A stretch of DNA of 64,000 nt from Chryseobacterium kimseyorum (GCF_025971945.1 NZ_JAPDHW010000004.1:62001-126000), one strand, 5' to 3'; counted from the stretch's first letter, positions 33,746 through 43,242 are shown. The notes: a model not told the origin generated them from the sequence alone. A program made the numbers and translations.

Positions 33746-34888
33746 ATGACAGATAAACAATTTAATTTTCAACAGGGTTTTACATTCAGCAAACATATTC
33801 CGGAAGAAATATCACATTTTGACAGGGTTTTTGATGTGTTCAAGGATTTACTGACCCATACATCCGGCGATATTGAGGAAGCTTTTGAGTGGCTTGATAT
33901 GCTTGATAAAGAATATGATATTTTCACTGACGAATATACGCTTGAAGATTTTGAAGAAGACCTTAGAAAACGAGGCTACATCAAAAAAGAAGACGATTCC
34001 GAAGATGGAAATACCGGAACCGGAAAAGGCAAAAATATCCTCACAGCCAAACTGGAAGCAGCTTTGCGAGAATATGCCTTAGACCAAATTTTCGGAAAGC
34101 TTAAAAAAAGCGGCATCGGAAATCACCGAACCAACAAATCCGGAGTCGGCGACGAGCGCGACGGCGAAAACCGAAACTTCCAATACGGTGACGACTTATC
34201 AACGGTCAACATGACCGAAAGTCTAAAAAATGCCCAAATCAAGAACGGAATTGCAGACCTTCGCATGACCGAAGACGATCTCATCGTAGAAGAAACCAAG
34301 CACAAAGCGCAAATGAGCACGGTTTTAATGATCGACATCAGTCACTCGATGATTTTGTACGGCGAAGACAGAATCACTCCAGCCAAAAAAGTGGCGATGG
34401 CTTTGGTGGAACTGATCAAACGGAAATATCCAAAAGATTCGATCGACATTATCGTTTTTGGAAACGAAGCGTGGCCGATTAAGATAAAAGATCTACCTTA
34501 TTTACAGGTTGGCCCGTATCACACGAACACGGTTGCCGGATTGGAATTGGCGATGGATATTCTTCGTAGAAAAAGAAATACCAACAAGCAGATATTCATG
34601 ATCACCGACGGAAAACCGAGCTGTCTTAAACTTCCCAACGGAGAATATTATATGAACAGTGTCGGACTCGACCAGAGAATCGTGACCGAATGTCTCAACA
34701 AAGCGGCTCAGGCTAGGAAACTGAAAATTCCAATCACCACCTTTATGATTGCCCAAGATCCTTATCTCAGACAGTTTGTGAATGCTTTTACTGCACAAAA
34801 TAAAGGAAAAGCTTTCTTAACAGGGCTTTCTGGTTTGGGACAGATGATTTTTGAGGATTACGAGAAGAATAGGATTAAGAGGATTTAG
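33746..34888 (+). CDS. VWA-domain protein
   Basis: 380 aa, cytoplasmic. The N-terminal acidic region (about 30-100, Asp/Glu rich) is followed by a basic Gly-rich linker and a C-terminal von Willebrand A domain. The MIDAS metal site is complete: DISHSM (DxSxS), the Thr in HTNTVAG, and the Asp in MITDGKPS. VWA proteins of this type usually work with a MoxR/Mg-chelatase-like AAA ATPase, and one is encoded 205 bp downstream (35094-36548). The pair probably forms a chaperone-like or metal-insertion module with unknown client. Confidence 0.9.
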   Translation: MTDKQFNFQQGFTFSKHIPEEISHFDRVFDVFKDLLTHTSGDIEEAFEWLDMLDKEYDIFTDEYTLEDFEEDLRKRGYIKKEDDSEDGNTGTGKGKNILTAKLEAALREYALDQIFGKLKKSGIGNHRTNKSGVGDERDGENRNFQYGDDLSTVNMTESLKNAQIKNGIADLRMTEDDLIVEETKHKAQMSTVLMIDISHSMILYGEDRITPAKKVAMALVELIKRKYPKDSIDIIVFGNEAWPIKIKDLPYLQVGPYHTNTVAGLELAMDILRRKRNTNKQIFMITDGKPSCLKLPNGEYYMNSVGLDQRIVTECLNKAAQARKLKIPITTFMIAQDPYLRQFVNAFTAQNKGKAFLTGLSGLGQMIFEDYEKNRIKRI

Positions 34889-34948
34889 GAAGAGCAAAGT
34901 AAAAGGTTAAAAGTAAGATTCACCTCTATCAGATAATATTACTTGACT

Positions 34949-35060
34949 TCAGAAACATTGCGATCTTCGCTGAGTGAAACGCCTTTGCGAACGAGAAATA
35001 AAACAGTTAGTAGTAAAAAAATCTTTGCTGACTTTGCGTTAAAATATTTTTTTACCAACG
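34949..35060. repeat. intergenic repeat with AACGC/GCGTT motifs
   Basis: Contains AAACGCCTTTGCGAACG and, 40 bp on, CTTTGCGTTAAA. Similar AACGCAAAG-type motifs recur at about 46430-46447 and 49663-49726, suggesting a dispersed degenerate element. No gene in the gap. Confidence 0.35.
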
Positions 35061-35093
35061 CAATTAATCAAAACAAATACATCATTATAAAAA

Positions 35094-36548
35094 ATGAAAA
35101 ACGATACAACATTTAAAGAATTAAAACAGTCAGGATATACAGATAAAACCATCAATCAGGAAATTCAGACGAATTTGATTGCGAAAATTAAAGCAAAAGA
35201 ACCTGTATTTGAAGGACTTTGGGGGTATGAAGATTCTGTGGTTCCACAACTGAAAAAAGCAATTTTGGCGGGACATCACATCAATTTATTAGGTTTGCGC
35301 GGACAGGCAAAAACGAGAATTGCGAGAAGCATGGTCAATCTTTTGGATGAATACATGCCGATTGTAAAAGGTTCGGAAATTAATGACAGTCCGTTTCAGC
35401 CCATTTCAAAATTCGCTAGAGACCTGATCGCAGAATTAGGCGACGAAACTCCGATTTCGTGGGTTCACCGTTCAAACCGTTTCTTTGAAAAACTGGCAAC
35501 TCCCGATGTGAATGTTTCCGATTTGATTGGGGACATCGATCCCATAAAAGCTGCAACGTTGAAACTTCCCTACTCCGACGAAAGAGTTTTGCACTATGGA
35601 ATGATTCCAAGAGCGAACCGTTCAATTTTTGTATTGAATGAATTACCCGATTTACAGGCAAGAATTCAGGTTTCTCTGTTTAATATTTTGCAGGAAGGTG
35701 ATATTCAGATTCGAGGATTTCAGTTGAGAATGCCTTTGGATATTCAGTTTGTATTTACCGCAAATCCTGAAGACTATACCAACCGTGGTAGCATCGTTAC
35801 ACCTTTGAAAGACAGAATCGGGTCGCAAATCTTCACGCATTATCCGAAAACAATTGCCTTAGCAAAACAGATTACCGAGCAGGAAGCTAAGGTTTCAGTA
35901 GAAGATAAAGCACAGATTCAAATTCCTGATCTGGCAAAAAATCTATTGGAGGAAGTTGCTTTTGCAGCACGTGACAGCGAATATGTAGATGCAAAAAGCG
36001 GCGTCAGTGCGAGATTGACGATCAGTGCTATGGAAAACCTAGTTGCTGCAGCGAAATTACGTTTAATAGAAACAGACGCATCAAAAACCATCGTTCGTTT
36101 GCTGGATTTTATGTCGATCATTCCATCGATTACCGGGAAAATTGAATTGGTGTACGAAGGCGAACAGGAAGGCGCAGATTACGTTGCGAAAATATTAATC
36201 GACAAAGCCGTGATGACACAGTTTGAAAGCATTTTCCCACGAATTTCTAAACTGGAAAAAGAAGGTATTAAAACTCCTTACACCGATTTAATTAAATGGT
36301 TCAACAAAAATCATTTGGAGCTGAACTACACCGATACCGACGAAGAATTCTACAGCAAACTCAACAGCATTACGCCTCTGACAACCGTTATTGAAGAAAA
36401 TGCTTCTGAGTTGAATGAAGAAGATCAAAACTTCTGCAAAGAATTGGTTTTATGGGCGTTGACAATTAGCAAGAAATTAGATAAATCTGAAAACTCTAAT
36501 GCATATACTTTTGACTCTGCCGATATTGGACAGTATTTGAGAAATTAG
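35094..36548 (+). CDS. MoxR/Mg-chelatase-I-like AAA+ ATPase
   Basis: 484 aa. The AAA+ core has Walker A LLGLRGQAKTR (GxxGxxKT) and the Walker B segment SIFVLNELPDL, in which the usual Asp is Asn while the Glu remains. Downstream comes IQIRGFQLRMPLDIQFVFTANPEDYTNRG, with the sensor Asn in TANPED, and an Arg-rich helix TPLKDRIGSQIFTHYP. The C-terminal lid and an acidic helical tail follow. It follows the VWA gene in the same direction, the classic AAA-VWA pairing. A strong terminator ends the unit. Confidence 0.9.
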   Translation: MKNDTTFKELKQSGYTDKTINQEIQTNLIAKIKAKEPVFEGLWGYEDSVVPQLKKAILAGHHINLLGLRGQAKTRIARSMVNLLDEYMPIVKGSEINDSPFQPISKFARDLIAELGDETPISWVHRSNRFFEKLATPDVNVSDLIGDIDPIKAATLKLPYSDERVLHYGMIPRANRSIFVLNELPDLQARIQVSLFNILQEGDIQIRGFQLRMPLDIQFVFTANPEDYTNRGSIVTPLKDRIGSQIFTHYPKTIALAKQITEQEAKVSVEDKAQIQIPDLAKNLLEEVAFAARDSEYVDAKSGVSARLTISAMENLVAAAKLRLIETDASKTIVRLLDFMSIIPSITGKIELVYEGEQEGADYVAKILIDKAVMTQFESIFPRISKLEKEGIKTPYTDLIKWFNKNHLELNYTDTDEEFYSKLNSITPLTTVIEENASELNEEDQNFCKELVLWALTISKKLDKSENSNAYTFDSADIGQYLRN

Positions 36549-36569
36549 TAATTAAAAATATTTTATTAT

Positions 36570-36616
36570 AAAGGAAACATAGATTCTCAACTTCTTGAGT
36601 AATTTATGTTTCCTTT
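36570..36616 (+). terminator. terminator after the MoxR-like gene
   Basis: 12-bp outer stem (AAAGGAAACATA/TATGTTTCCTTT) with an inner CTCAA/TTGAG stem, followed by six Ts. The rest of the gap to 36794 shows no supported gene. Confidence 0.85.
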
Positions 36617-36794
36617 TTTATTAAATAAATGGTAAAAATGACTTGCCGTCAGTTCGCGTAGAGACTCTGAGAGAATTTTGTATCCAAAACATACATTCAC
36701 AAGTTCAATTCTCAATACACTTCTCCCTTTCTTCTTTCCGTAAAACATGACATCTGACCTACTGTCATTTTCCATCCACTTTCATTCTAAATTG

Positions 36795-36802
36795 TATATT
36801 TG
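36795..36802 (+). promoter_or_regulatory. -7 box for the DUF4956 gene
   Basis: TATATTTG (TAnnTTTG), 20 nt upstream of the TTG start at 36823. It supports that start. Confidence 0.55.
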
Positions 36803-36822
36803 TCAAAACTAAACACACAATT

Positions 36823-37380
36823 TTGGAATTACAGGAACTCTTCGAACGTTTATTGATACTTTGTCTGTCAATTTTTACTTTATATTATTTTTCCAACAGA
36901 AACCGAATCATCAGACTTCATCCTCTTTTAGGATTGATCAGCATCTGTACATTTTTTATGTGCCTGGTTTTCACAAAAGCAGAATACAGTCTTGGGGTTG
37001 GGTTTGGCTTGTTTGCCGTTTTTTCAATTCTCCGTTTCAGAACGGAAACCTTCACCATTCAGACAATTGTTTTCCTTTTTGTTTCGATTACACTTTCCCT
37101 TTTAGACGGACTTTTACCCATTAAAAATCTTGAGATTCTTTTAGGAATCAACATTACGATCGTAACGATTTATCTGATTTTAAATTATTTCGAAAAAAAA
37201 TCACCAATTGTTTCGGAAAAGAGTTCAATTGAAATTATTTCTTCGTTAGATTTTCTCCAACTCGAAGAAGTAGAACGTAAAAGAGTATTAACGGAAAAAA
37301 CTAAACTTAAGAATTTCAGTTATAATATTAAGAGCATTAATCTGAATGATAATATTGTAATTTTAAAGGTTTCGCACTAA
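36823..37380 (+). CDS. DUF4956 membrane protein
   Basis: 185 aa using a TTG start (MELQELFERLLIL); the next ATG is inside span 2 and would remove conserved sequence. Four to five hydrophobic segments span about 5-115, then a charged cytoplasmic tail. The segment LGVGFGLFAVFSILRFRTETF is the DUF4956 hallmark. In other bacteria DUF4956 proteins neighbour VTC-like polyphosphate polymerases or CotH kinases; no such partner is present here. Function unknown. Confidence 0.85.
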   Translation: MELQELFERLLILCLSIFTLYYFSNRNRIIRLHPLLGLISICTFFMCLVFTKAEYSLGVGFGLFAVFSILRFRTETFTIQTIVFLFVSITLSLLDGLLPIKNLEILLGINITIVTIYLILNYFEKKSPIVSEKSSIEIISSLDFLQLEEVERKRVLTEKTKLKNFSYNIKSINLNDNIVILKVSH

Positions 37381-37392
37381 GTCTCAGGAATT

Positions 37393-37465
37393 TTCATCTC
37401 ACGCAGATCTAGGAAATCACGCAGATTTTTTAATAAATTTCTGCAAAATCAGCTCAATCTGAGAA
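37393..37465. repeat. GCAGAT-type intergenic repeat, copy 1
   Basis: Shares the pattern CTCxCGCAGATxxAGGAAAT followed by a second GCAGATTTTT and a distal TCTGAGAAAG-type segment with the element at 51812-51892. Between convergent genes; no ORF. Confidence 0.5.
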
Positions 37466-37471
37466 AGAAGA

Positions 37472-39355
37472 TTAATCCATATAAGCTCTTGCCTGCTTAA
37501 TGTAAAGTTGCTTTTCATCACCCAAATATTTAAACTCAATATCTAAAGGATAATATTTTTTTGACATTTTCCTTTTTTGCCACAGCAGATTCAGTCTTCT
37601 TTCTAAAGGAGTGGAAATATCAAATAGCTTTTTTATTTCTTTCTCATTCAAAATGGGCTTTCCAATATTTAGACTTGATGTAGAACGGTAATCAACTACA
37701 AACGAACCAAAACCGTTGAAATTATGACAGTAAAATTCGTCGCACGTAACATTTGGTTCCGGCTTGACCACAGATTCTTCACCCAACTGAACATTAACGG
37801 TAATACCGTCGTATTGATTGCGGTATAAATTTTTTGAAACCAAAACTCCATTCGCTTTTTCGTCCGGGAAAGAGCGGTGAACCAAAACGCCCATTGCGCA
37901 ACTTTCATGATTGATTCCAAACAAATCGCGCTCCTGAAACGCACGGAAATTCCAAAAGCTCGACCACACATCTAAAATCGCTTTCTCTATTGTCTTATCT
38001 GCATCTCCGATGATGGCAGTTTTAGAATCGTACAACCCGGCTCCGTTGAAACCTTCCATATCTTCAGCGTTGGTGGAAGAACGGAATCTGAAGTTTTTAA
38101 AATCGCTCTGAGCATTCAGCTTTTCTTCAATTTTCCTCAACAGTTCAGGATTAACTTTAGAATTTTTTACTGTTTTTCTGAAAGCTTTCAGTTCTCTGTC
38201 CAAAAGTTTTACAGAATCTTTTGGAATCGCATACAAAGTATTGATCTTATCCTGCAAATGATTATTTTTAATATGCTGATCAAAATAATAGAACGGAATC
38301 GCAAAAGCATATTCAGGAGTTTTAAACGACTTCATTTCCTTCTGAATCTGTTTTAAAAGTCCAAGGTTGGTTGCTTTTGAACCAATGGAATGAACAATAT
38401 CCAAAGGAGTTGTCGTTTCCAAATCGACCAGGTCGGTTACCGAAAAATCTTTTTTCAACACAATTTCCTTTACCGCTTTTTTTACCGGAATTACTTTCTG
38501 TGAAGCTTTTAATGAGTATGAATTTTCTTTTGTAATCAACTCTACTTTCTTTCCTAAAAGTGCATTGACAGATTCTTTATCCCAAACTTTGGTATCTACA
38601 TACACGGGAATATTTCTGTTTTTCGCTAATAAAACTAAATGACTTAAAGGAGTCTGAAGCTCAGTAATAATAATTCCACGGACGGTTGGAATAAATTCGG
38701 GCGTTGTGTTAATGATAATAATTTCATCTGATTTCGGATTAAAGTCTTCCTTTTTCTGCAGATCATATTTTTTCAGAATCCCAACACTGGAAGTATTTTC
38801 AATCGACTGCTCAGTGATTCTTTTAAAAATAAAATCAGAAAGCACCGTCGGAATTTTCAGTTCTTTTTTTGATTGTAAGCCAATCACATGCGGAGAATTA
38901 AGATAAAACTTCAGCTTATCTTTAAAAAATACATTCTTATTAACTTCATTATAAAAGAAATTAATCAGTCCGGCATTCATTTCATCCGAAGCAGCCAATT
39001 CCATCACCCAATCATCAGAATCCTTCAGATAATTTATATTCGCAAGAAGATAAGTTCTGTTATTGGTCGGGTTATAAGACTGTTTGTTAAACTCACTTAT
39101 CTCATCTGTAAATCCCAAAACTTTCAGGCAAAAATCATAATGATAAGTATATCTCGTACTGTTAAAAAAATACAGCTTTTTCGCACCATAATCATACACC
39201 ACTTTCACCGATTTCATATTCGTGAATTTATCGGTCAGCGGTTTTCCTGAAAGATTCAGAAACTGCTGCTTCTTAACAATTGAATTTACAAAATTGTCCT
39301 GCGAATATGATAAAGCTGAAATAGTGAGGAATAAAAAAAGATAAATATTTTTCAT
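37472..39355 (-). CDS. secreted protein with phosphohistidine and PEP/pyruvate-dikinase ATP-grasp domains
   Basis: 627 aa from ATG 39355. Sixteen further upstream codons are rejected because a promoter box lies within that segment. A Sec signal peptide is evident (MKNIYLFLFLTISALSYSQ). Next comes a unique region (20-200). After it is a swivelling phosphohistidine domain with ITELQTPLSHLVLLAKNRN, whose His corresponds to the catalytic His of PEP-utilising enzymes. The C-terminal dikinase ATP-grasp part shows SIGSKATNLGLLKQI, RFRSSTNAEDMEGFNGAGLY and IEFKYLG. No PEP-binding barrel is present. The His-then-ATP-grasp order is that of glucan water dikinase rather than PEP synthase. An ATP-using domain behind a signal peptide is odd. 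Substrate unknown. Confidence 0.87.
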   Translation of the reverse strand: MKNIYLFLFLTISALSYSQDNFVNSIVKKQQFLNLSGKPLTDKFTNMKSVKVVYDYGAKKLYFFNSTRYTYHYDFCLKVLGFTDEISEFNKQSYNPTNNRTYLLANINYLKDSDDWVMELAASDEMNAGLINFFYNEVNKNVFFKDKLKFYLNSPHVIGLQSKKELKIPTVLSDFIFKRITEQSIENTSSVGILKKYDLQKKEDFNPKSDEIIIINTTPEFIPTVRGIIITELQTPLSHLVLLAKNRNIPVYVDTKVWDKESVNALLGKKVELITKENSYSLKASQKVIPVKKAVKEIVLKKDFSVTDLVDLETTTPLDIVHSIGSKATNLGLLKQIQKEMKSFKTPEYAFAIPFYYFDQHIKNNHLQDKINTLYAIPKDSVKLLDRELKAFRKTVKNSKVNPELLRKIEEKLNAQSDFKNFRFRSSTNAEDMEGFNGAGLYDSKTAIIGDADKTIEKAILDVWSSFWNFRAFQERDLFGINHESCAMGVLVHRSFPDEKANGVLVSKNLYRNQYDGITVNVQLGEESVVKPEPNVTCDEFYCHNFNGFGSFVVDYRSTSSLNIGKPILNEKEIKKLFDISTPLERRLNLLWQKRKMSKKYYPLDIEFKYLGDEKQLYIKQARAYMD

Positions 39356-39373
39356 TATGTGTGCATTTGGCAA

Positions 39374-39381
39374 CAAATGTA
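39374..39381 (-). promoter_or_regulatory. -7 box for the dikinase-like gene
   Basis: Minus strand TACATTTG (TAnnTTTG), 18 nt upstream of ATG 39355. It lies inside the longer frame (to 39403), deciding against that start. Confidence 0.55.
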
Positions 39382-39477
39382 GAGAATATCTTGTTTGTGG
39401 CAAATTTTGATGAAATGCTTAAACATAAGCTGACATCGATCGTAAGTGAACATTTGAGTAATACATTGCACTAATTT

Positions 39478-42400
39478 TTAATCAATCGACATTTTCGCAG
39501 ATTCCTTCCATAGGTAATTAGGCATCGGTTCATTAAGCTCCCATTTGATACTCATTGGCTTTGAGCCTTCACTATCAATAAAACTACCTTCTCCAACAAA
39601 AACATAACCGTTTGTATTTTTAAATTCATTTGTTGATTTTTCTCTTATAAATAAGAGTATTTTTTTTCCTAATTTTTCGTGATTAATATATGTAAGCCCT
39701 TTACCACTATCATTTCTTGTTTGATTTTGTGATTGCCAATGAAATAGTGTTTCACTTATGGCATAATCGTCATATAAAGTTGTCGGTGAGTAATCTTCTT
39801 CGGATTTTATTAGATCAATAAATAATAACTCTGTATTAAGATCTTTATTTTCAGCAACACCTACGCCAATTGCATTAGAGGATTTTTTTTCAAATGTTGA
39901 CATTTTAAATGCAACTAAAATTTGATCCCGGGTATATCGCGAATGTAACTTTAAAGGTTGTTCATAAGGCAAATCAATATCGAGTTCCTTGAACCCAATC
40001 TTATCAATTAAAATTTCCAGAACCTCTATAATTTCGTTTATCAAAGTCTGATTTTTTCCTATTTGTCTGATACTTTCTTCTAAACTTCCGAAACCTCCTG
40101 CGTTTTGCCAAATGTCGTAATGAAGCATTAAAAGCATTGTTTTTTCTTTCTCAGTAAAATCCTTAATTCGAATATCGAAGGACCGTTTTGCAATTTTTAA
40201 TATAAAATTAAAGTAACTCACAGAATTGGTTGATAACCATTTCTTGCTAATTGCTGAGTAAATTTGTTTCTCATCGCCATCCTCAAAATCTTCGATGACA
40301 CCAGCTCTTTGGCAAAGTCTACACCAACTTCCTTTTTTATAAATAACTTCAAGCGGAATATGATACAGTTCTGTAAAGTTCCTAAGTGTCAATGGCAAAG
40401 TAGTCTGATGCTGAAAATTTATTATTTTGGTAATAATTTGATTAATATTGAGAGAAGTGGCTTTCCTGATATTTGTAAGAATTACTTCTTTCGTTTTTTT
40501 CTCTAAAACTATCGAGCAACCTAAAGGCAAATGTGGGAAATCGTCTTCAATTTCCTTTTGTACGGAAGTTGTGGTCTTCCCTATTAGGGCACGGAATTTA
40601 CTTTCAAAATCATATTCAGGTCTTGCGTTTCCAACAAAATCTAATACTGTTAAACAATCTTTTCCTTCTGCTAAGCGAAGACCACGACCTAACTGCTGAA
40701 GAAAAACAGTTAAGCTTTCAGTAGGTCTTAAAAACAAAACAGTATCAATTTCCGGAATATCAACACCTTCATTGAATATATCAACTACAAACAAGTAGTT
40801 GAACTCTTTTTTTCTAAATCTTTCTCGCAGTACATCTCTGTCGCTAGCATTTTTAGAGGTTAGAAATTCAGCTTTTAGATCAGCTTGATTGAATTTTTGA
40901 GACATATACTCAGCATGATCAATATTTACACAAAAACCTATTGCCTGAACAGCCTTCAAATCTGTTGTATACTTCTGAAGATTATTAATGATTTCGCCTA
41001 CTCGCGTTTCATTTTTTATATACAAGCCAGCGAGCTCACTGACTGCATATTTTCCTTTCTCCCATTTCACATTTGTTAAATCGATGCTGTCTGTAATACC
41101 AAAATATTGAAAAGGAGTTAATAATTTTTTATTCAGAGCCTCGGGAAGTCTAATTTCCGCTGCCACACGGTTACAAAAATCTTCAAGAATATTTTCATTA
41201 TCCATTCTTTCTGGTGTAGCTGTCAATCCAAGCAAGACATTGGGCTGGAAGTAATTTAAAAATGGTCTGTAACTGGAAGCTGGACCATGATGTGCTTCAT
41301 CTAAGATGATAAAATCAAAATAATCCTTTGATAGATTTAGATCTTTTAACCTATTATTCAAAGTCTGCACAGAAACAAATAAATACTCATGCGATTTTGG
41401 CTCGAGGCCGTCAACCCACAAATCACCAAAATTATTATCCTTCAACACACCTTGAAATGTTGCTCTAGCCTGTTGCAAGATTTCTTTTCGATGTGCAACA
41501 AAAAGCAATTTTGCCGATGTATTATTTTTTCTGAAGTTTTTGTAATCAAATGCCGAAATAACAGTTTTTCCAGTACCTGTTGCAGCAACTAATAAATTTC
41601 TGTTTCTGTTGTGTACAGTACGTTCAACTTCCAGCTTTTCAAGTATTTCACTTTGATAATGAAAAGGTTTAATATCGAAATATGATGTTGTAAAATTATA
41701 TTCTTTTGAAAATTTTCCTTGCTTCAATGCATCAACTAATTTTACAGAATGAGTGTCTTGTTGATAAGATTCAAACTCTGAATTTTGCCAATATGCTTCA
41801 AAAGTCTTTTTAAATTTATCGATTATATGGCTAACTTCTCTGGTCGTGATTTTTAAGTTCCACTCCAAACCATCAGTTAATGCTGAGCGCGAAAAATTAG
41901 ATGAGCCGATGTAGCCTGTATGAAAACCTGTATTGCGTTGAAACAAATAAGCTTTCGCGTGCAATCTTTCATTTCCCGTATTGTAAGAAACTTTGACTTC
42001 TGTATTTTTTAACGATGAAAGGAATTCTACTGCCTTTGCATCTGTTGCTCCTATATAAGTTGTAGTAATGACTCTCAAGATTCCACCTCTGTCAGTAAAC
42101 TCTCTCAACTCACGCTCAAGAATTCTTATACCTTTCCACTTTATAAATGAAACTAAAAGATCAATTTTATCCGACGATAGTATTTCTTTCCGGAGCTCAC
42201 TTTCCAAAGTTGTGCCTGAGTTTCCGCCAGTAAAAAGTTCGCTGTGAATTAATCTGGTATAAGGAGTAATTTCTTTTAAATGAAGATCTAAGTCTGTAAA
42301 ATGAGCATCAACGTTTGTAAAAACTGCTTTCAGTATCTTACCTTCAGTTTCAATTAAATCATCTTCAAACTCTTCTTTTTTCAGTTCTTCTTTTAAAAAT

Positions 42401-42624
42401 AGAATGATTTTGTTTGCAATCTCAATTTGAATTTCTAGAATGTCTTCGCCTTTTATCAAATTAAAGGCCTGTTTAATTGTTTTACCAATATGCTGAGATA
42501 ATAAGTGGGCTGCCTCTGCTTTGTCAATCGAAATTTTCTTCACCTGAAAATGGTCTTTCTCAAGCGCATTTAATTTTGTACTGATGAGTTGCGTCACTAA
42601 CTCCTCATAAATTCCCTGATTCAT
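39478..42624 (-). CDS. PLD-like nuclease + SF2 helicase + DUF3427 protein
   Basis: 1048 aa. The N-terminal segment (about 100-270) has a phospholipase-D-type HxK motif, RLHAKAYLF, with GSSNFSRSA nearby, as in PLD-family nucleases. The SF2 helicase core follows: Walker A AATGTGKTV, DEAH box ILDEAHHG, GLTATPERMD, and motif VI QLGRGLRL. The C-terminal DUF3427 domain (about 700-1048) includes LKLHSRYTRDQILVAF. This three-part architecture is found in scattered bacterial accessory loci and is predicted to cut or unwind DNA; a defence role is plausible but not shown. It stands alone, next to nearly 0.8 kb without supported genes. Confidence 0.92.
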   Translation of the reverse strand: MNQGIYEELVTQLISTKLNALEKDHFQVKKISIDKAEAAHLLSQHIGKTIKQAFNLIKGEDILEIQIEIANKIILFLKEELKKEEFEDDLIETEGKILKAVFTNVDAHFTDLDLHLKEITPYTRLIHSELFTGGNSGTTLESELRKEILSSDKIDLLVSFIKWKGIRILERELREFTDRGGILRVITTTYIGATDAKAVEFLSSLKNTEVKVSYNTGNERLHAKAYLFQRNTGFHTGYIGSSNFSRSALTDGLEWNLKITTREVSHIIDKFKKTFEAYWQNSEFESYQQDTHSVKLVDALKQGKFSKEYNFTTSYFDIKPFHYQSEILEKLEVERTVHNRNRNLLVAATGTGKTVISAFDYKNFRKNNTSAKLLFVAHRKEILQQARATFQGVLKDNNFGDLWVDGLEPKSHEYLFVSVQTLNNRLKDLNLSKDYFDFIILDEAHHGPASSYRPFLNYFQPNVLLGLTATPERMDNENILEDFCNRVAAEIRLPEALNKKLLTPFQYFGITDSIDLTNVKWEKGKYAVSELAGLYIKNETRVGEIINNLQKYTTDLKAVQAIGFCVNIDHAEYMSQKFNQADLKAEFLTSKNASDRDVLRERFRKKEFNYLFVVDIFNEGVDIPEIDTVLFLRPTESLTVFLQQLGRGLRLAEGKDCLTVLDFVGNARPEYDFESKFRALIGKTTTSVQKEIEDDFPHLPLGCSIVLEKKTKEVILTNIRKATSLNINQIITKIINFQHQTTLPLTLRNFTELYHIPLEVIYKKGSWCRLCQRAGVIEDFEDGDEKQIYSAISKKWLSTNSVSYFNFILKIAKRSFDIRIKDFTEKEKTMLLMLHYDIWQNAGGFGSLEESIRQIGKNQTLINEIIEVLEILIDKIGFKELDIDLPYEQPLKLHSRYTRDQILVAFKMSTFEKKSSNAIGVGVAENKDLNTELLFIDLIKSEEDYSPTTLYDDYAISETLFHWQSQNQTRNDSGKGLTYINHEKLGKKILLFIREKSTNEFKNTNGYVFVGEGSFIDSEGSKPMSIKWELNEPMPNYLWKESAKMSID

Positions 42625-43242
42625 AGTTTTTATTTAGTATTAAAATCATCTATTCATACATGGAGGCTTGACAGATGAAAAAATTTAATAAGTGCAATAT
42701 AGAAAACTTTAATGCATTTTGCCAATTTCCCGATCGAATGAATTGATTAGAGCTATATCTTAACAATCTAAGTTTTTAATTTAACCTTGAATAATGATGA
42801 CTACGTTGATTTTTGAAAATTCTTACTTCCGATTTTTTCCCGAGAACTTCTTTCTAATGCGTCACAGCCTTTCACACCTTTTGGAGAATCGTTGCACGTG
42901 TAAAGGGAACATTTTGCAAAGCGTATCATCAATATGAAAACGCAGCCATCAAATTCTCATCTTATTCTTACTTCTTTGTCGGTAAACCAAACCCTCATAG
43001 GTTTTACAACATGTCATGTCTGAGATTTTATTGAAACGAGGATCAGTATAGTGAAATTCTTAATTATGTGTTTGATTATGCTGATACCTGCAATAACAAA
43101 AAACCATAATGACGGACATTACCCTTGGAGGGGTATCAAAAATTCTTTAAGAATTTTTGACAGGTGGTTTCAAAATACACCTCTTAAAATAAATAGACAG
43201 TAATTCAATTTTTCAAAACCCATATCTACCAAAACACCACTT
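42625..43242. other. gene-poor accessory-looking stretch
   Basis: No gene can be supported with confidence. It contains a possible promoter for the helicase gene on the minus strand (TTGG, 20 nt, TATATTGC, weak) and a 42-codon ORF at 42801-42929. It also holds a perfect hairpin TCAAAAATTCTT-T-AAGAATTTTTGA at about 43136-43160 and a second short minus-strand ORF of about 19 codons starting near 43121. Translation fragments change frame repeatedly, as in decayed sequence. Confidence 0.5.
42801..42929 (-). other. doubtful 42-codon ORF
   Basis: Begins MIRFAKCSLYTCNDSPKG and ends SKNFQKST; basic, Cys-containing. No family recognised, no good promoter, and the surrounding frames are broken. It may be a remnant of a decayed gene or part of a repeat. 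Confidence 0.2.

Noticed and set aside
36587-36775. 62-codon minus-strand ORF between the MoxR-like and DUF4956 genes
   Set aside because: Its end lies in the terminator hairpin of the preceding gene; no promoter or recognisable protein pattern.
39356-39403. Longer start of the dikinase-like protein
   Set aside because: A TAnnTTTG promoter box lies inside that segment and the later ATG starts a clean signal peptide.
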